From positions 2,604,001 to 2,668,000 of the forward strand of contig NZ_CP131913.1 of the NCBI RefSeq assembly GCF_030704205.1: a stretch of DNA of 64,000 bases, given 5' to 3'. A program made the position numbers and the translations under genes. The stretch comes from Halomonas alkalicola (GTDB taxonomy: Bacteria; Pseudomonadota; Gammaproteobacteria; Pseudomonadales; Halomonadaceae). Below are positions 25,180 to 37,513 of this stretch, piece by piece. The stretch's first letter is position 1. Each line of letters opens with the position of its first letter. The notes below the pieces were generated by a model that ran no database searches, had not been told where the DNA came from, and saw nothing but the letters and a program-made list of their open reading frames with translations.

Positions 25180-25348
25180 GGGACAAGGGGGCAGCATTGC
25201 TGCTCCCGGCAGGATGCAACGGGATGCTGAGTGATGCGCCAGGTGCGGCAGGAGGCTGCTTCCGGGCAGGGAAGGCATCACGGGAGTCGGGCGGAGGGAG
25301 CCGCTCAAGGAACAGCTTGGAGCGGGCGGCCTGCGGGCCGCCTTTTTT
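25180..25348 (+). ncRNA. rsmZ: Candidate RsmZ/CsrB-type CsrA-sequestering small RNA
   Basis: About 170 nt between the predicted start and an intrinsic terminator (stem GGCGGCC/GGCCGCC, loop TGCG, six T; 25325-25348). It contains ten GGA triplets (starting near 25181, 25212, 25222, 25251, 25270, 25283, 25293, 25297, 25309 and 25319), about three times the number expected by chance. Hairpins include GGGGGCAGC/GCTGCTCCC (25187-25207) and CCGCTC/GAGCGG around AAGGAACAG. A GacA-like box lies at the expected distance upstream. The next genes are fdxA and mutS; in Pseudomonas aeruginosa rsmZ also lies next to fdxA. csrA is about 10 kb downstream. The call rests on motifs and synteny; no RNA family model was run. 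Confidence 0.65.
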
Positions 25349-25379
25349 GCCGGTGTTCTCCAGCATGGCAGGCAGAAGC

Positions 25380-25420
25380 AGGAACGCCGAATGTCGCGAG
25401 ACATTCGGCGTTCCTTTTTT
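25380..25420 (+). terminator. Second plus-strand terminator downstream of the sRNA
   Basis: A perfect 16-bp stem AGGAACGCCGAATGTC / GACATTCGGCGTTCCT with loop GCGA and a six-T tail. It reads on the plus strand; on the minus strand, the direction of fdxA, no T-run follows. It appears to be a back-up stop for transcription arriving from eno or the sRNA before it runs into fdxA. Confidence 0.85.
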
Positions 25421-25455
25421 CGTGCTGGCGCCCGCGTGCGAGGCAGGCGACGCTC

Positions 25456-25779
25456 TCAGCGCTCCAGCTGCTCGAGCTTGCCCGGCTTGCCGTCCCACTC
25501 CTCGGCGTCGGGCAGCGGGTCCTTCTTCTCGCTGATGTTGGGCCATACCTCGGCGAGCTCGGCATTGATCTCGATGAACGGCTCCTGGCCCTCCGGCAAT
25601 TCGTCTTCCGAGAAGATCGCCTCGGCGGGACACTCCGGCTCGCACAGGGCGCAGTCGATGCACTCGTCGGGGTGGATCACCAGGAAGTTGGGGCCTTCAT
25701 AGAAACAGTCCACCGGGCACACCTCGACACAGTCGGTGTACTTGCACTTGATGCAGTTCTCGGTGACGACGAATGTCAT
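25456..25779 (-). CDS. fdxA: Seven-iron ferredoxin FdxA
   Basis: Small electron carrier with one 3Fe-4S and one 4Fe-4S cluster, 107 residues, Azotobacter FdI type. N-terminal cysteines Cys9, Cys12, Cys17, Cys21 and Cys25, and a second group Cys40, Cys43, Cys46 and Cys50 ([11 protein letters not shown]), fit the 7Fe pattern. The acidic C-terminal extension (about 55-107) is usual in this subfamily. It is monocistronic, with mutS upstream on the same strand but 323 bp away. Confidence 0.96.
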   Translation of the reverse strand: MTFVVTENCIKCKYTDCVEVCPVDCFYEGPNFLVIHPDECIDCALCEPECPAEAIFSEDELPEGQEPFIEINAELAEVWPNISEKKDPLPDAEEWDGKPGKLEQLER

Positions 25780-26102
25780 GCCACTCTCCCTTCCTCGGGC
25801 CGGCGTCGCACGGCCACTGTGGATAGTTGATGAAACGGTTATAAAAGCCGTGTTTCTTATGCTAAGGCGGCGGTGAATCAGACCATTCTAGTCGCGGCCC
25901 CCTGGCCTAGCAAGACGAAGGACGGCATGTTCAGGACCATCGCAGATGGCTGGATCGCTCAAGGCTGTTCCGGCGACAGGCCTGTTCGGGGGCGCTATGA
26001 ATACCTCCCTGTACGCTACCTCGGCCATCCCTGGTCCTCGGACCCCCTCTCCGACCTGTCTCCGGCGCCTTTCGCTGACACGGCTTGGTAACTCCGTGCA
26101 CC
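25780..26102. other. Intergenic fdxA-mutS, no gene seen
   Basis: 323 bp with no convincing coding frame or hairpin terminator for mutS. The fdxA-proximal part carries the fdxA promoter candidate; nothing recognisable in the rest. Confidence 0.4.
25838..25865 (-). promoter_or_regulatory. Candidate fdxA promoter
   Basis: On the minus strand TTAGCA (25865-25860), a 16-bp spacer and TATAAC (25843-25838), about 60 bp before the fdxA ATG. Good -10, weak -35. Confidence 0.4.
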
Positions 26103-28691
26103 TTACAATGACTCCCGCCAGCGGTAGAGCAGCGCCAGGGCCTGGCGCGGCGTCAGGTCATCCAGGGCCAGGCCGCCGAGCTCTTCCACCAGAGGATGGG
26201 GGGCGCTGGCGAAGAGGTCGTTCTGCTGCGGCATCGGGGGATGGTCACCGAGTCGCTGCGCGGTCCGGCTGCCCTGGTCCACCTCCTGCTGCTCCAGCTG
26301 GGCGAGCTTCTCCCGGGCCCGGGCGATCACCCCCTGGGGCACGCCGGCGAGCTGGGCCACCTGCAGGCCGTAGCTCTGGCTCGCCGGGCCCTCCTCCACG
26401 CGGTGCATGAAGACGATGCCGTCACGGTGCTCGGCGGCCGTCAGGTGCACGTTGGCCACCCCCTCGGCCTGCTCGGGCAGGGCGGTCATCTCGAAGTAGT
26501 GGGTGGCGAACAGGGTGAAGGCGCGGGTACGCGTCAGCTGCTCGGCGCTGGCCCAGGCCAGCGAGAGGCCGTCGAAGGTGCTGGTGCCGCGGCCGATCTC
26601 GTCCATCAGCACCAGGCTTTCGTCGGTGGCGTTGTGCAGGATGTTGGCGGTCTCGGTCATCTCCACCATGAAGGTGGAGCGCCCGCCGGCCAGGTCGTCC
26701 GAGGAGCCGATGCGGGTGAAGATGCGATCCACCGGGCCGATCTCGGCGGCGTCCGCCGGCACGAAGCTGCCGGTATGGGCGAGCAGCACGATCAGCGCCG
26801 CCTGGCGCATGAAGGTGGACTTGCCCCCCATGTTGGGGCCGGTGATCACCAGCATGCGGCGGTCGTCGCCCATCACCAGGTCGTTGGGCACGAAGGGGGC
26901 GTCGGAGACCTGCTCCACCACCGGGTGGCGGCCGCCCCGGATGGCGATGCCGGGGGTCTCGGCCAGCCGCGGCCGCACGAAGTCCAGCGCCTGGGCGCGC
27001 TCGGCGAAGGCGCACAGCACGTCCAGGGCGGCCAGTGCGCGGCCGCTGGCCTGCAGGGCGTCGAGTTCGGCGTTGAGGGTGTCGAGCAGGCCGTCGTAGA
27101 GCAGCTTCTCCCGGGCGAGCGCCCGCGACTTCGCCGACAGCGCCTTGTCCTCGAACTCCTTCAGCTCGGGGATGATGAAGCGCTCGGCGTTCTTCAGGGT
27201 CTGGCGGCGCACGTAGTCCGCCGGGGCGTCCCTGGCCTGGGCGCGGGGGATCTCGATGTAGTAGCCGTGGACCCGGTTGTAGCCCACCTTGAGGCCGGGC
27301 AGGCCGGTGCGCTCGCGCTCCCGGGTCTCCAGCCTCACCAGGTAGTCGCCGGCATGCTCGGCCAGGCCGCGGTGTTCGTCGAGCTCGGCGTCGAAGCCCT
27401 CGGCGATCACCCCGCCGTCGCGGATCACCACCGGCGGGTTCTCGATCAGGGCGCGGGTCAGGGTATCGGCGAGCGCCGGGTAGGGGCGGATATGGCGCCG
27501 GAGCTCGTCAAGCGCCGTGCCCTCGGGATAGTCGGCAAGCGATTGCTCCAGTGCCGGCAGGGCGTTGAAGGCATCGCGCAGCCGGGCCAGGTCCCGCGGG
27601 CGGGCGCTGTAGAGGGCGACCCGGGCCAGGATGCGCTCCACGTCGCCGATCGCCTTGAGCGACTCGCGCAGCGCCACGAACCCCTCGGCCTCGAGCAGCA
27701 GCGCCACCGCGGCCTGGCGGGCCTGCACCCGCTCGCGGTCGCGCAGCGGGCGGTTGAGCCAGCGCTTGAGCAGCCGCGAGCCCATGGCCGTCGCGGTGGT
27801 GTCGAGCACGCTGGCCAGGGTGTTGTCGCCGCTGCCCCCGAGGTTGATGTCGATCTCCAGGTTGCGGCGGCTGGCGGCGTCGATCACCACGGCATCGTCG
27901 CGGCTCTCCACGCCGATGGCGGTGACATGGGGCAGGCCCGAGCGCTGGGTGTCCCGGGCGTACTCGATCAGCACGCCGGCGGCGGTGAGGGCCGCGGTGA
28001 GATGGGCGCAGCCGAAGCCGCGCAGGTCCTGGACCCGAAACTGGTCGCACAGCAGGCGGGTGGCGCTCTCCAGGTCGAACAGCCAGTCGCCCTGACGGCG
28101 CAGGCCGCGCCGGCCCTCCAGGGCCGGGGGCAGGGTCTGGCTCTCGGCCACCAGCAGCTCGGCGGGGTCGAGGCGCTGGAGCTCGGCCAGCATCTCGCCT
28201 TCACCCTCGACCTCCAGCACGCTGAAGCGCCCGCTGGAGAGCTCCAGCCAGGCGAGGCCCATGCGCTCGCCTGCGGCGTGAACGGCCACCAGCAGGTTGT
28301 CGCGGCGGGCGTCGAGCAGCGCCTCGTCGTAGAGGGTGCCGGGGGTGACGATGCGCGATGCGCACGCGCGCCGCTCCACCGGCCCCTTGCTGGTGGCCGG
28401 GTCGCCGACCTGCTCGCAGATCGCCACCGACTCGCCGGCCGCCACCAGGCGCGCGAGGTATCCCTCGGCGCTGTGGTAGGGGACCCCGGCCATGGGGATC
28501 GGCTTGCCGGCCGACTGGCCGCGCTGGGTCAGGGTGATGTCGAGCAGCGCCGCCGCGCGGCGGGCGTCGTCGAAGAAGAGTTCGTAGAAGTCGCCCATGC
28601 GGTAGAAGAGCAGCACGTCGGGATGGTCGCGCTTGATCTTCAGGTACTGGACCATCATCGGCGTATGAGAGGGGCTTGCGGCCTGTGACAT
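26103..28691 (-). CDS. mutS: DNA mismatch repair protein MutS
   Basis: Mismatch recognition ATPase, 862 residues. The mismatch-binding domain has GDFYELFF (FYE mismatch wedge, near residue 40). Core and clamp domains (about 270-540) lead to the ABC ATPase with Walker [10 protein letters not shown] (Lys624), DEIGRGT Walker B and the ATHYFE switch. The ATG at 28691 ([11 protein letters not shown]) has AGGGAG 6 bases upstream. The longer open frame up to 28937 is not conserved-looking and overlaps pncC. Divergent from pncC with a 106-bp gap. Confidence 0.96.
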   Translation of the reverse strand: MSQAASPSHTPMMVQYLKIKRDHPDVLLFYRMGDFYELFFDDARRAAALLDITLTQRGQSAGKPIPMAGVPYHSAEGYLARLVAAGESVAICEQVGDPATSKGPVERRACASRIVTPGTLYDEALLDARRDNLLVAVHAAGERMGLAWLELSSGRFSVLEVEGEGEMLAELQRLDPAELLVAESQTLPPALEGRRGLRRQGDWLFDLESATRLLCDQFRVQDLRGFGCAHLTAALTAAGVLIEYARDTQRSGLPHVTAIGVESRDDAVVIDAASRRNLEIDINLGGSGDNTLASVLDTTATAMGSRLLKRWLNRPLRDRERVQARQAAVALLLEAEGFVALRESLKAIGDVERILARVALYSARPRDLARLRDAFNALPALEQSLADYPEGTALDELRRHIRPYPALADTLTRALIENPPVVIRDGGVIAEGFDAELDEHRGLAEHAGDYLVRLETRERERTGLPGLKVGYNRVHGYYIEIPRAQARDAPADYVRRQTLKNAERFIIPELKEFEDKALSAKSRALAREKLLYDGLLDTLNAELDALQASGRALAALDVLCAFAERAQALDFVRPRLAETPGIAIRGGRHPVVEQVSDAPFVPNDLVMGDDRRMLVITGPNMGGKSTFMRQAALIVLLAHTGSFVPADAAEIGPVDRIFTRIGSSDDLAGGRSTFMVEMTETANILHNATDESLVLMDEIGRGTSTFDGLSLAWASAEQLTRTRAFTLFATHYFEMTALPEQAEGVANVHLTAAEHRDGIVFMHRVEEGPASQSYGLQVAQLAGVPQGVIARAREKLAQLEQQEVDQGSRTAQRLGDHPPMPQQNDLFASAPHPLVEELGGLALDDLTPRQALALLYRWRESL

Positions 28692-28797
28692 CGGAGCTCC
28701 CTGTTGAGGCTCTGCACTCGCTGGCAAAAGCCAGTATTCTACCGTCCAGGCATCGGCTCCGTCAGGAGCGATTGCAGATGACTCAGGAGACCGCCCC

Positions 28798-29310
28798 ATG
28801 CCCCGTTCCGCCGCCAGCCTGGCCAACCTCGACCTCATCACCCTGGCCGAGCGCCTGGGCCGGCTCTGTCGAGAGCGGGGCGTGACGATCACCGCCGCCG
28901 AGTCCTGCACCGGCGGCGGGGTGGCCAGCGCCATCACCGCGGTGGCCGGCAGCTCCGACTGGTTCGAGACCGGCTACGTGACCTACTCCAACGCCGCCAA
29001 GTCCCGCCTGCTGGGCGTTCCCGAGGCGCTGCTCGAGGCCCATGGGGCGGTGAGCCGCGAGGTGGTGGAGGCCATGGTGGTCGGCGCCTGTCGCGACAGC
29101 GGCGCCGGCCTCGGCGTGGCGATCAGCGGCGTGGCCGGCCCCGGGGGCGGCAGCGACGCGAAGCCGGTGGGCACCGTATGGCTGGCCTGGGGCGATGCCG
29201 GGGGCGCCAGCGCCGAGTGCCATCGTTATCCCGGTGATCGCCGTGCGGTGCGCGAGCAGGCGGTGCGCGAGGCCCTGGTGGGTCTGGTCCGTCGCCTCGA
29301 GGCTCGCTGA
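28798..29310 (+). CDS. pncC: Nicotinamide-nucleotide amidohydrolase (CinA C-terminal domain protein)
   Basis: Deamidates NMN to NaMN in pyridine nucleotide recycling. 170 residues: a stand-alone CinA C-terminal domain without the N-terminal MoCF domain. The [10 protein letters not shown] motif near residues 32-41 holds the active-site Ser, followed by [11 protein letters not shown] and [10 protein letters not shown]. The mutS-pncC-recA-recX neighbourhood is conserved in gammaproteobacteria; a DNA-repair role has been proposed for the family but is not shown by the sequence. Confidence 0.93.
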   Translation: MPRSAASLANLDLITLAERLGRLCRERGVTITAAESCTGGGVASAITAVAGSSDWFETGYVTYSNAAKSRLLGVPEALLEAHGAVSREVVEAMVVGACRDSGAGLGVAISGVAGPGGGSDAKPVGTVWLAWGDAGGASAECHRYPGDRRAVREQAVREALVGLVRRLEAR

Positions 29311-29369
29311 GCCCCGCCCCGTATCCGGGCCGAATTTGCACTGGTCCTCCCCACCCTTTTTCGCCATAC

Positions 29370-29389
29370 TACTGTCCAGTCATACAGTA
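29370..29389 (+). promoter_or_regulatory. LexA (SOS) box of recA
   Basis: TACTGT-ccagtcat-ACAGTA is a perfect inverted repeat of the gammaproteobacterial LexA consensus (CTGT-N8-ACAG), 28 bp before the recA ATG. Confidence 0.93.
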
Positions 29390-29417
29390 TTCAGACACCT
29401 CGACCAGGAGATCCGAC

Positions 29418-30479
<1,062 letters not shown>

Positions 30480-30482
30480 GCC

Positions 30483-30971
30483 ATGTTCGCGCAGGCCGAT
30501 TCCGACGCCACGCCACGTGACGATGCGATCCGCCTTCTGGCCCGGCGCGAGTACTCCCGCGCCGAGCTGGCCACCCGGCTCGCGGCCAAGGGGCACGAGC
30601 CGGCGGCCATCGGCGAGTGCCTCGATGCCCTCGAGGCGCAGGGCCTGCAGTCCGACGCCCGCTTCGCCGAGAGCTTCCTGCGCTCGCGCATCCTGCGCGG
30701 CCAGGGCCCGCTGAAGATCCGCCAGGCGCTCTCGCAGCGCGGCATCGAGCGGGAGCTGGTGCGCAGCGCCTTCAGCGAGCAGGAGGGGCAGGGCGGGGTC
30801 GACTGGTTCGCCCTGGCCTGCGAGACCCTCGCCCGGCGCTTCTCCGGCCCCGGCGACACCCCCCGCGAGCGCGCCCGGCGCGAGCGCTTCCTGGCCGGTC
30901 GCGGCTTCGACTTCGAGCAGGTGCGTCACGCCCTGGATCACGCCTGGGACTCGGCACCGGATCTCGACTAA
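30483..30971 (+). CDS. recX: Regulatory protein RecX
   Basis: Caps RecA filaments and limits RecA activity. 162 residues forming three-helix repeats, with [16 protein letters not shown] at about 19-34 and the [17 protein letters not shown] block (about 60-76) typical of RecX. It begins 3 bp after recA, so it shares its LexA control. Confidence 0.93.
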   Translation: MFAQADSDATPRDDAIRLLARREYSRAELATRLAAKGHEPAAIGECLDALEAQGLQSDARFAESFLRSRILRGQGPLKIRQALSQRGIERELVRSAFSEQEGQGGVDWFALACETLARRFSGPGDTPRERARRERFLAGRGFDFEQVRHALDHAWDSAPDLD

Positions 30972-31105
30972 TGGCAGGATCCGCCCCGTTCTTGCGGGTG
31001 CTGCCTCTTCAGTCCCTTGACAGCTGCGCTATAATGTCTCCCTTTGCGAACGCCCCGGGTGGCCTCGTTGCCGACGGTCACCCTGCCCATCGCCACGGAT
31101 ACCCC

Positions 31106-33718
<2,613 letters not shown>

Positions 33719-33724
33719 CCATCC

Positions 33725-33760
33725 ACAGGGCCGGTGACCGCAGGGTACCGGCCCTGTTTG
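33725..33760 (+). terminator. Terminator after alaS
   Basis: An 11-bp perfect stem ACAGGGCCGGT / ACCGGCCCTGT, 11-base loop, then a short TTTG. Begins 7 bp after the alaS stop. Confidence 0.75.
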
Positions 33761-33824
33761 CAGGGATTCACCTTTCACTCATCCGGGCGCCCCTGGCGTT
33801 CGACTCACGAGGGAAAATCGGCAT

Positions 33825-35075
33825 ATGGCACTATACGTACAGAAATTCGGCGGCACCTCGGTGGGCTCCGTGGAGCGCATCAAGGCCGTGGCCGAGAAGG
33901 TCAAGGGGTTCCGCGACGGCGGCCATCAGGTCGTGGTCGTGGTCTCCGCCATGAGCGGCGAGACCAACCGCCTGATCGGCATGGCCAACGAGATCAACGA
34001 CGAGCCGACGCCGCGCGAGATGGACATGCTGGTCTCCACCGGCGAGCAGGTCACCATCTCCCTGCTGGCCATGGCGCTGCACAAGCTGGGCGTGCCGGCC
34101 ACCTCCTACACGGGTTCCCAGGTGGGCATCCTCACCGACAGCTCCCACACCAAGGCGCGCATCCAGCGCATCGAGACCGACGAGATCCAGGACGACCTGG
34201 ACGAGGGCAAGGTGGTGGTGGTCGCCGGCTTCCAGGGCGTGGATGAAGAGGGCAACATCACCACCCTCGGCCGCGGCGGCTCCGATACCACCGGTGTGGC
34301 CCTGGCGGCCGCGCTGAAGGCGGATGAGTGCCAGATCTATACCGACGTCGACGGCGTCTACACCACCGACCCGCGGGTCTGCAGCAAGGCCCGGCGCCTG
34401 GACTCCATCACCGTGGAGGAGATGCTGGAACTGGCCAGCCTAGGCTCCAAGGTGCTGCAGATTCGCTCCGTCGAATTCGCCGGCAAGTACAACGTGCCGC
34501 TGCGCGTGCTCTCCAGCTTCGAGGATGGCCCCGGCACCCTGATCGTTGCAGACTCCGACCAAGACGAGGACTCCATGGAAGAACCGCTGATCTCCGGTAT
34601 CGCCTTCACCGCCAACGAGGCCAAGCTGACCCTGCTCAACACCCCGGACGTGCCGGGCGTCGCCTCGCGCATCCTGGGCCCGATCGCCGATGCCAACATC
34701 GAAGTGGACATGATCGTCCAGAACGTGGCGCCGGCCGGTGACTACACCGACTTCACCTTCACCGTGGCCAAGGGCGACTACAAGAAGACCTTGCGGATCC
34801 TCGAGGAGCAGGTGATCCCCGATCTGGGCGGCGGTGAGGTGCGCGGCGACGAGAACATCGCCAAGGTCTCCCTGGTGGGTGTCGGCATGCGCTCCCACGC
34901 CGGCGTGGCCTCCAAGATGTTCCGGGTGCTGGCCGACGAAAGCATCAATATCCGCATGGTCTCCACCTCCGAGATCAAGATCTCCGTGGTGATCGACGAG
35001 AAGCAGATGGAGCTCGCCGTGCGCGCCCTGCATACCGCCTTCGGCCTCGACAAGAGCGATATCGAGAGCGAATAA
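33825..35075 (+). CDS. lysC: Aspartate kinase
   Basis: Phosphorylates aspartate, the first step to lysine, threonine and methionine. 416 residues. Kinase domain with KFGGTSVG at 7-14, the substrate-binding STGEQVT region and [10 protein letters not shown], then two ACT domains (about 265-340 and 345-416) for feedback control by lysine and/or threonine. Mono-functional, with no homoserine dehydrogenase part. The alaS-lysC-csrA-tRNA order matches Pseudomonas. Confidence 0.96.
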   Translation: MALYVQKFGGTSVGSVERIKAVAEKVKGFRDGGHQVVVVVSAMSGETNRLIGMANEINDEPTPREMDMLVSTGEQVTISLLAMALHKLGVPATSYTGSQVGILTDSSHTKARIQRIETDEIQDDLDEGKVVVVAGFQGVDEEGNITTLGRGGSDTTGVALAAALKADECQIYTDVDGVYTTDPRVCSKARRLDSITVEEMLELASLGSKVLQIRSVEFAGKYNVPLRVLSSFEDGPGTLIVADSDQDEDSMEEPLISGIAFTANEAKLTLLNTPDVPGVASRILGPIADANIEVDMIVQNVAPAGDYTDFTFTVAKGDYKKTLRILEEQVIPDLGGGEVRGDENIAKVSLVGVGMRSHAGVASKMFRVLADESINIRMVSTSEIKISVVIDEKQMELAVRALHTAFGLDKSDIESE

Positions 35076-35111
35076 GGCTGCCCCGGGCGACCGACACCTT
35101 CTACGCTGACA

Positions 35112-35137
35112 GGGAGGCCCGTGACGGGGCTTCCCTT
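35112..35137 (+). terminator. Possible terminator after lysC
   Basis: A 9-bp stem GGGAGGCCC / GGGCTTCCC (one G-T pair) with a 6-base loop, followed only by TT. Weak T-tract, so possibly attenuating rather than a full stop. Confidence 0.45.
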
Positions 35138-35170
35138 CAGCGGGGAGGTCAGGTGTCATCGGCTGCCGAA

Positions 35171-35200
35171 TTGGTCACGGACGACGCTGTGCCACATAAT
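35171..35200 (+). promoter_or_regulatory. Candidate csrA promoter
   Basis: TTGGTC (35171-35176), 18-bp spacer, CATAAT (35195-35200), about 70 bp upstream of the csrA ATG. Confidence 0.5.
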
Positions 35201-35271
35201 GACTCGGTGTGCTTCCCGCGGCGAACATGCCGCCGCCGAGTTTCAGAACAAGCCTGAGAAGGAGATCAGCC

Positions 35272-35469
35272 ATGCTCATCCTGACCCGCCGAGTCGGCGA
35301 GACCCTGATGATCGGAGACGACATCACCGTGACGGTGCTGGGCGTCAAGGGGAATCAGGTCCGGATTGGCGTCAATGCCCCCAAGGACGTCGCCGTGCAC
35401 CGCGAGGAGATCTACCAGCGCATCCAGCGCGAGAAGGGCGAGGAGGCCGCCTCCGGCCACGACGACTGA
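35272..35469 (+). CDS. csrA: Carbon storage regulator CsrA/RsmA
   Basis: Homodimeric RNA-binding protein that represses or activates translation by binding GGA motifs in mRNA leaders. 65 residues. The RNA-contact residues are present: Leu4, Arg6 and Arg7 in MLILTRR, and the VAVHREEIY segment with Arg44. The ATG at 35272 has AAGGAG 7 bases upstream; the preceding in-frame extension from 35209 is not conserved. The same window carries a candidate sequestering RNA near 25.2 kb. tRNA-Ser lies 80 bp downstream. Confidence 0.98.
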   Translation: MLILTRRVGETLMIGDDITVTVLGVKGNQVRIGVNAPKDVAVHREEIYQRIQREKGEEAASGHDD

Positions 35470-35502
35470 TCCCGCGCCCATGAAAAAAGAAACAGGCGTC
35501 GC

Positions 35503-35531
35503 TGGACAAAGCGCTTCATAAACGGTAGGAT
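35503..35531 (+). promoter_or_regulatory. Promoter of the tRNA-Ser/tRNA-Arg cluster
   Basis: TGGACA (35503-35508), 17-bp spacer, TAGGAT (35526-35531), followed by a GC-rich discriminator ACGCCCC. Such discriminators are typical of stringently controlled stable-RNA promoters. Confidence 0.6.
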
Positions 35532-35549
35532 ACGCCCCGTGTCGATGAG

Positions 35550-35642
35550 GGAGAGGTGGCCGAGTGGCTGAAGGCGCTCCCCTGCTAAGGGAGTATGGGG
35601 TTTATAGCCTCATCGAGGGTTCGAATCCCTCCCTCTCCGCCA
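35550..35642 (+). tRNA. tRNA-Ser (GCU)
   Basis: 93 nt with a long variable arm, as expected for class II tRNA-Ser. Acceptor GGAGAGG pairs with CCTCTCC; the anticodon loop CTGCTAA gives GCU; the T loop is GGTTCGAATCC. CCA is encoded. Reads AGC/AGU serine codons. Confidence 0.98.
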
Positions 35643-35695
35643 TGACCGCAAGGCTCAGGTCTCGCAATCATAGGGTCGACACTATTGAAGACAGG

Positions 35696-35772
35696 GCGCC
35701 CGTAGCTCAGCTGGATAGAGTACCTGACTACGAATCAGGTGGTCGGAGGTTCGAATCCTCCCGGGCGCGCCA
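35696..35772 (+). tRNA. tRNA-Arg (ACG), copy 1
   Basis: 77 nt, acceptor GCGCCCG / CGGGCGC, anticodon loop CTACGAA (ACG, wobble A presumably edited to inosine), T loop GGTTCGAATCC, encoded CCA. Reads CGU/CGC/CGA. Identical in sequence to the copy at 35821. Confidence 0.98.
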
Positions 35773-35820
35773 CTTCAGAACATTTCCACGTGATGGCGAT
35801 CACGCTAATCATCGCACCAC

Positions 35821-35897
35821 GCGCCCGTAGCTCAGCTGGATAGAGTACCTGACTACGAATCAGGTGGTCGGAGGTTCGAATCCTCCCGGGCGCGCCA
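35821..35897 (+). tRNA. tRNA-Arg (ACG), copy 2
   Basis: Exact duplicate of the tRNA-Arg at 35696, separated by 48 bp of unrelated sequence. Probably processed from one transcript with tRNA-Ser. Confidence 0.98.
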
Positions 35898-35903
35898 GAT
35901 CTG

Positions 35904-35940
35904 GACCCGTCCTCTCAGGAGGGCGGGTCTTCTGCTTTCC
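35904..35940 (+). terminator. Terminator after the tRNA cluster
   Basis: Hairpin with outer stem GACCCG / CGGGTC and an inner TCCT/AGGA part, followed by TTCTGCTTTCC, 6 bp after the second tRNA-Arg. Confidence 0.65.
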
Positions 35941-36007
35941 GGGGTCGCCCCCTTCGTTTTCTGCTAGCCGGAGTCGCCCGAGTTCGAGCGTGACTCCGCG
36001 ATCGTTT

Positions 36008-36044
36008 GAGGCGCCGTCGCCATTGCGACGTGCGCCTCTTTTTT
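36008..36044 (+). terminator. Second plus-strand terminator facing dusC
   Basis: Stem GAGGCGC-c-GTCGC / GCGAC-g-tGCGCCTC with a 4-base CATT loop and a T-run (36037-36044). It ends plus-strand transcription from the tRNA cluster just before the 3' end of the convergent dusC gene. Confidence 0.8.
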
Positions 36045-36067
36045 ATGGTTTATGGCTTGTTTACGGC

Positions 36068-37090
36068 TTATGCGCCTGCCGCGGCACCTGCGGCTTCCTC
36101 CCGAGTCGCCAGCCCCTCCAGCAGAGCCTCCAGGTCATTGATCCGCTTGAGGCGCTCGAAGCGGCGGGCGGCCTCCGGGTCCCTGACGCGCATGTGATTC
36201 AGCCATTGCTTGATCAGGGAGGCCACGACCCGCTCGGGAAGCGTGCTGCGCTGAAGCTCGGCGAAGCGGGTCAGGATCTCGGCCCGCGCCGACCAGGGCG
36301 TCGCCGGCAGGCGCTCGCCGGTGAGCTGCCAGTGGCGGATGCGCGGGGCCAGCCAGGGGTCGGCCAGGGCGCCGCGGCCGATCATCACGTCGCGGCAGCC
36401 CGAGAGGGTGCGGGCGCGCCAGTAGTCCTCGAGGGTCCAGATGTCGCCATTGGCGACGACCGGGATCGACAGGCGAGAGCGGATGCGCCCGATCCACTCC
36501 CAGTGGGCCGGGGGCCGATAGCCTTCGTTGCGGGTACGGGCGTGGACGACCAACTGGCGCGCGCCGCCGGCCTCGGCGGCCAGGGCGCAGGCCAGCGCCA
36601 GGCGGCTGTCGGCGAAGCCCAGGCGGACCTTGGCGGTGACCGGGATCGCGTGGCCCACGGCATCGTTCACGGCGGCCACGGCGGCATAGACGCGGCGCGG
36701 GTCGCGCAGCAGCGAGGCGCCACCGTCGTGGCGGTTGACCAGCTTGGCCGGGCAGCCGAAGTTCAGGTCGAGGCTCACGGCGCCGAGGCTCAGCGCCTGG
36801 GAGGCGTTGGCGGCCAGGGTCGCGGGGTCGGAGCCCAGCAGCTGAAGATGGACCGGTATCCGGCTCGGGGTCGTGACGCTGGGGCCGAGCAGCTCCGGGC
36901 AGTGCTTGTGGAAGACCCGCGGCGGCAGCCGGGCATCGACGACGCGCACGAACTCGGTGACCGTCCAGTCGAAGCCCGGCTGGCGGGTCAGCAGGTCACG
37001 GGTATGGGCGTCGATGACGCCTTCCATGGGCGCCAGTCCGAGCCGTCCGCTACAGTCTTGTAGTAAATTAACAACGCTGACTTCCACCAT
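36068..37090 (-). CDS. dusC: tRNA-dihydrouridine(16) synthase DusC
   Basis: FMN/NADPH enzyme reducing uridine 16 of tRNA. 340 residues. TIM barrel with LAPMEGVID at 19-27 (FMN binding), TEFVRV, catalytic Cys113 in NFGCPAK, VVHARTR and NGDIW, then a C-terminal helical tRNA-binding domain. The TEFVRVVD and FGCPAKLVNRHDGG segments point to DusC rather than DusA/B. The chosen start gives about 14 residues more than E. coli DusC; a GTG a few codons in is possible. Divergent from oadG and close to a tRNA cluster. Confidence 0.92.
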   Translation of the reverse strand: MVEVSVVNLLQDCSGRLGLAPMEGVIDAHTRDLLTRQPGFDWTVTEFVRVVDARLPPRVFHKHCPELLGPSVTTPSRIPVHLQLLGSDPATLAANASQALSLGAVSLDLNFGCPAKLVNRHDGGASLLRDPRRVYAAVAAVNDAVGHAIPVTAKVRLGFADSRLALACALAAEAGGARQLVVHARTRNEGYRPPAHWEWIGRIRSRLSIPVVANGDIWTLEDYWRARTLSGCRDVMIGRGALADPWLAPRIRHWQLTGERLPATPWSARAEILTRFAELQRSTLPERVVASLIKQWLNHMRVRDPEAARRFERLKRINDLEALLEGLATREEAAGAAAGA

Positions 37091-37207
37091 GCCCTCATTG
37101 CAATCTGACGGGAGTGTGGCAGGTTATACCATCGGAAAATTTGCGCAAGACGCTATCTTGCTGAGTGTTGGCGGCACGGTGGCTGACGATTGATACGGAG
37201 GCACGGC

Positions 37208-37459
37208 ATGCAGGATGTGGAACTGCTGGAGGAGGGCCTGGCCCTGATGGGGCTCGGCATGGGCTTCGTTTTTGTTTTTCTTACCGTTCTGGTGATCGTG
37301 ACCACCCTGATGTCGCTGGTGATCCGGCGCTTCGCCCCCGAGCCGCCCGCGCCCGCCGCCACGCCCGCTCGCTCGCCGGCACCCGCCCGGCAGGATGACG
37401 AGCTGATGGCGGTGATCGGCGCCGCCCTGCATCGCTACCGTCAGCGCCATCGCCGCTGA
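37208..37459 (+). CDS. oadG: Oxaloacetate decarboxylase gamma subunit
   Basis: Small membrane subunit (83 residues) that anchors the alpha subunit to the beta subunit of the Na+ pump. One transmembrane helix (about 14-37) is followed by a Pro/Ala-rich linker and a C-terminal tail VIGAALHRYRQRHRR, the typical OadG layout. The ATG at 37208 has GGAGG 6 bases upstream. First gene of oadGAB. Confidence 0.9.
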   Translation: MQDVELLEEGLALMGLGMGFVFVFLTVLVIVTTLMSLVIRRFAPEPPAPAATPARSPAPARQDDELMAVIGAALHRYRQRHRR

Positions 37460-37513
37460 CGCCGGCTTCCCCGCTTTCCCGACGTTCCCTTCAATTACGA
37501 CAAGGTCAAGCCA

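Noticed and set aside
25000..25234. Small plus-strand frames between eno and fdxA
   Set aside because: They run through the eno terminator and the proposed sRNA. Translations resemble no family and ribosome sites are absent.
35696..35897. Repeated 77-bp units as a possible mobile or repeat element
   Set aside because: They are two complete identical tRNA-Arg genes with canonical folds.
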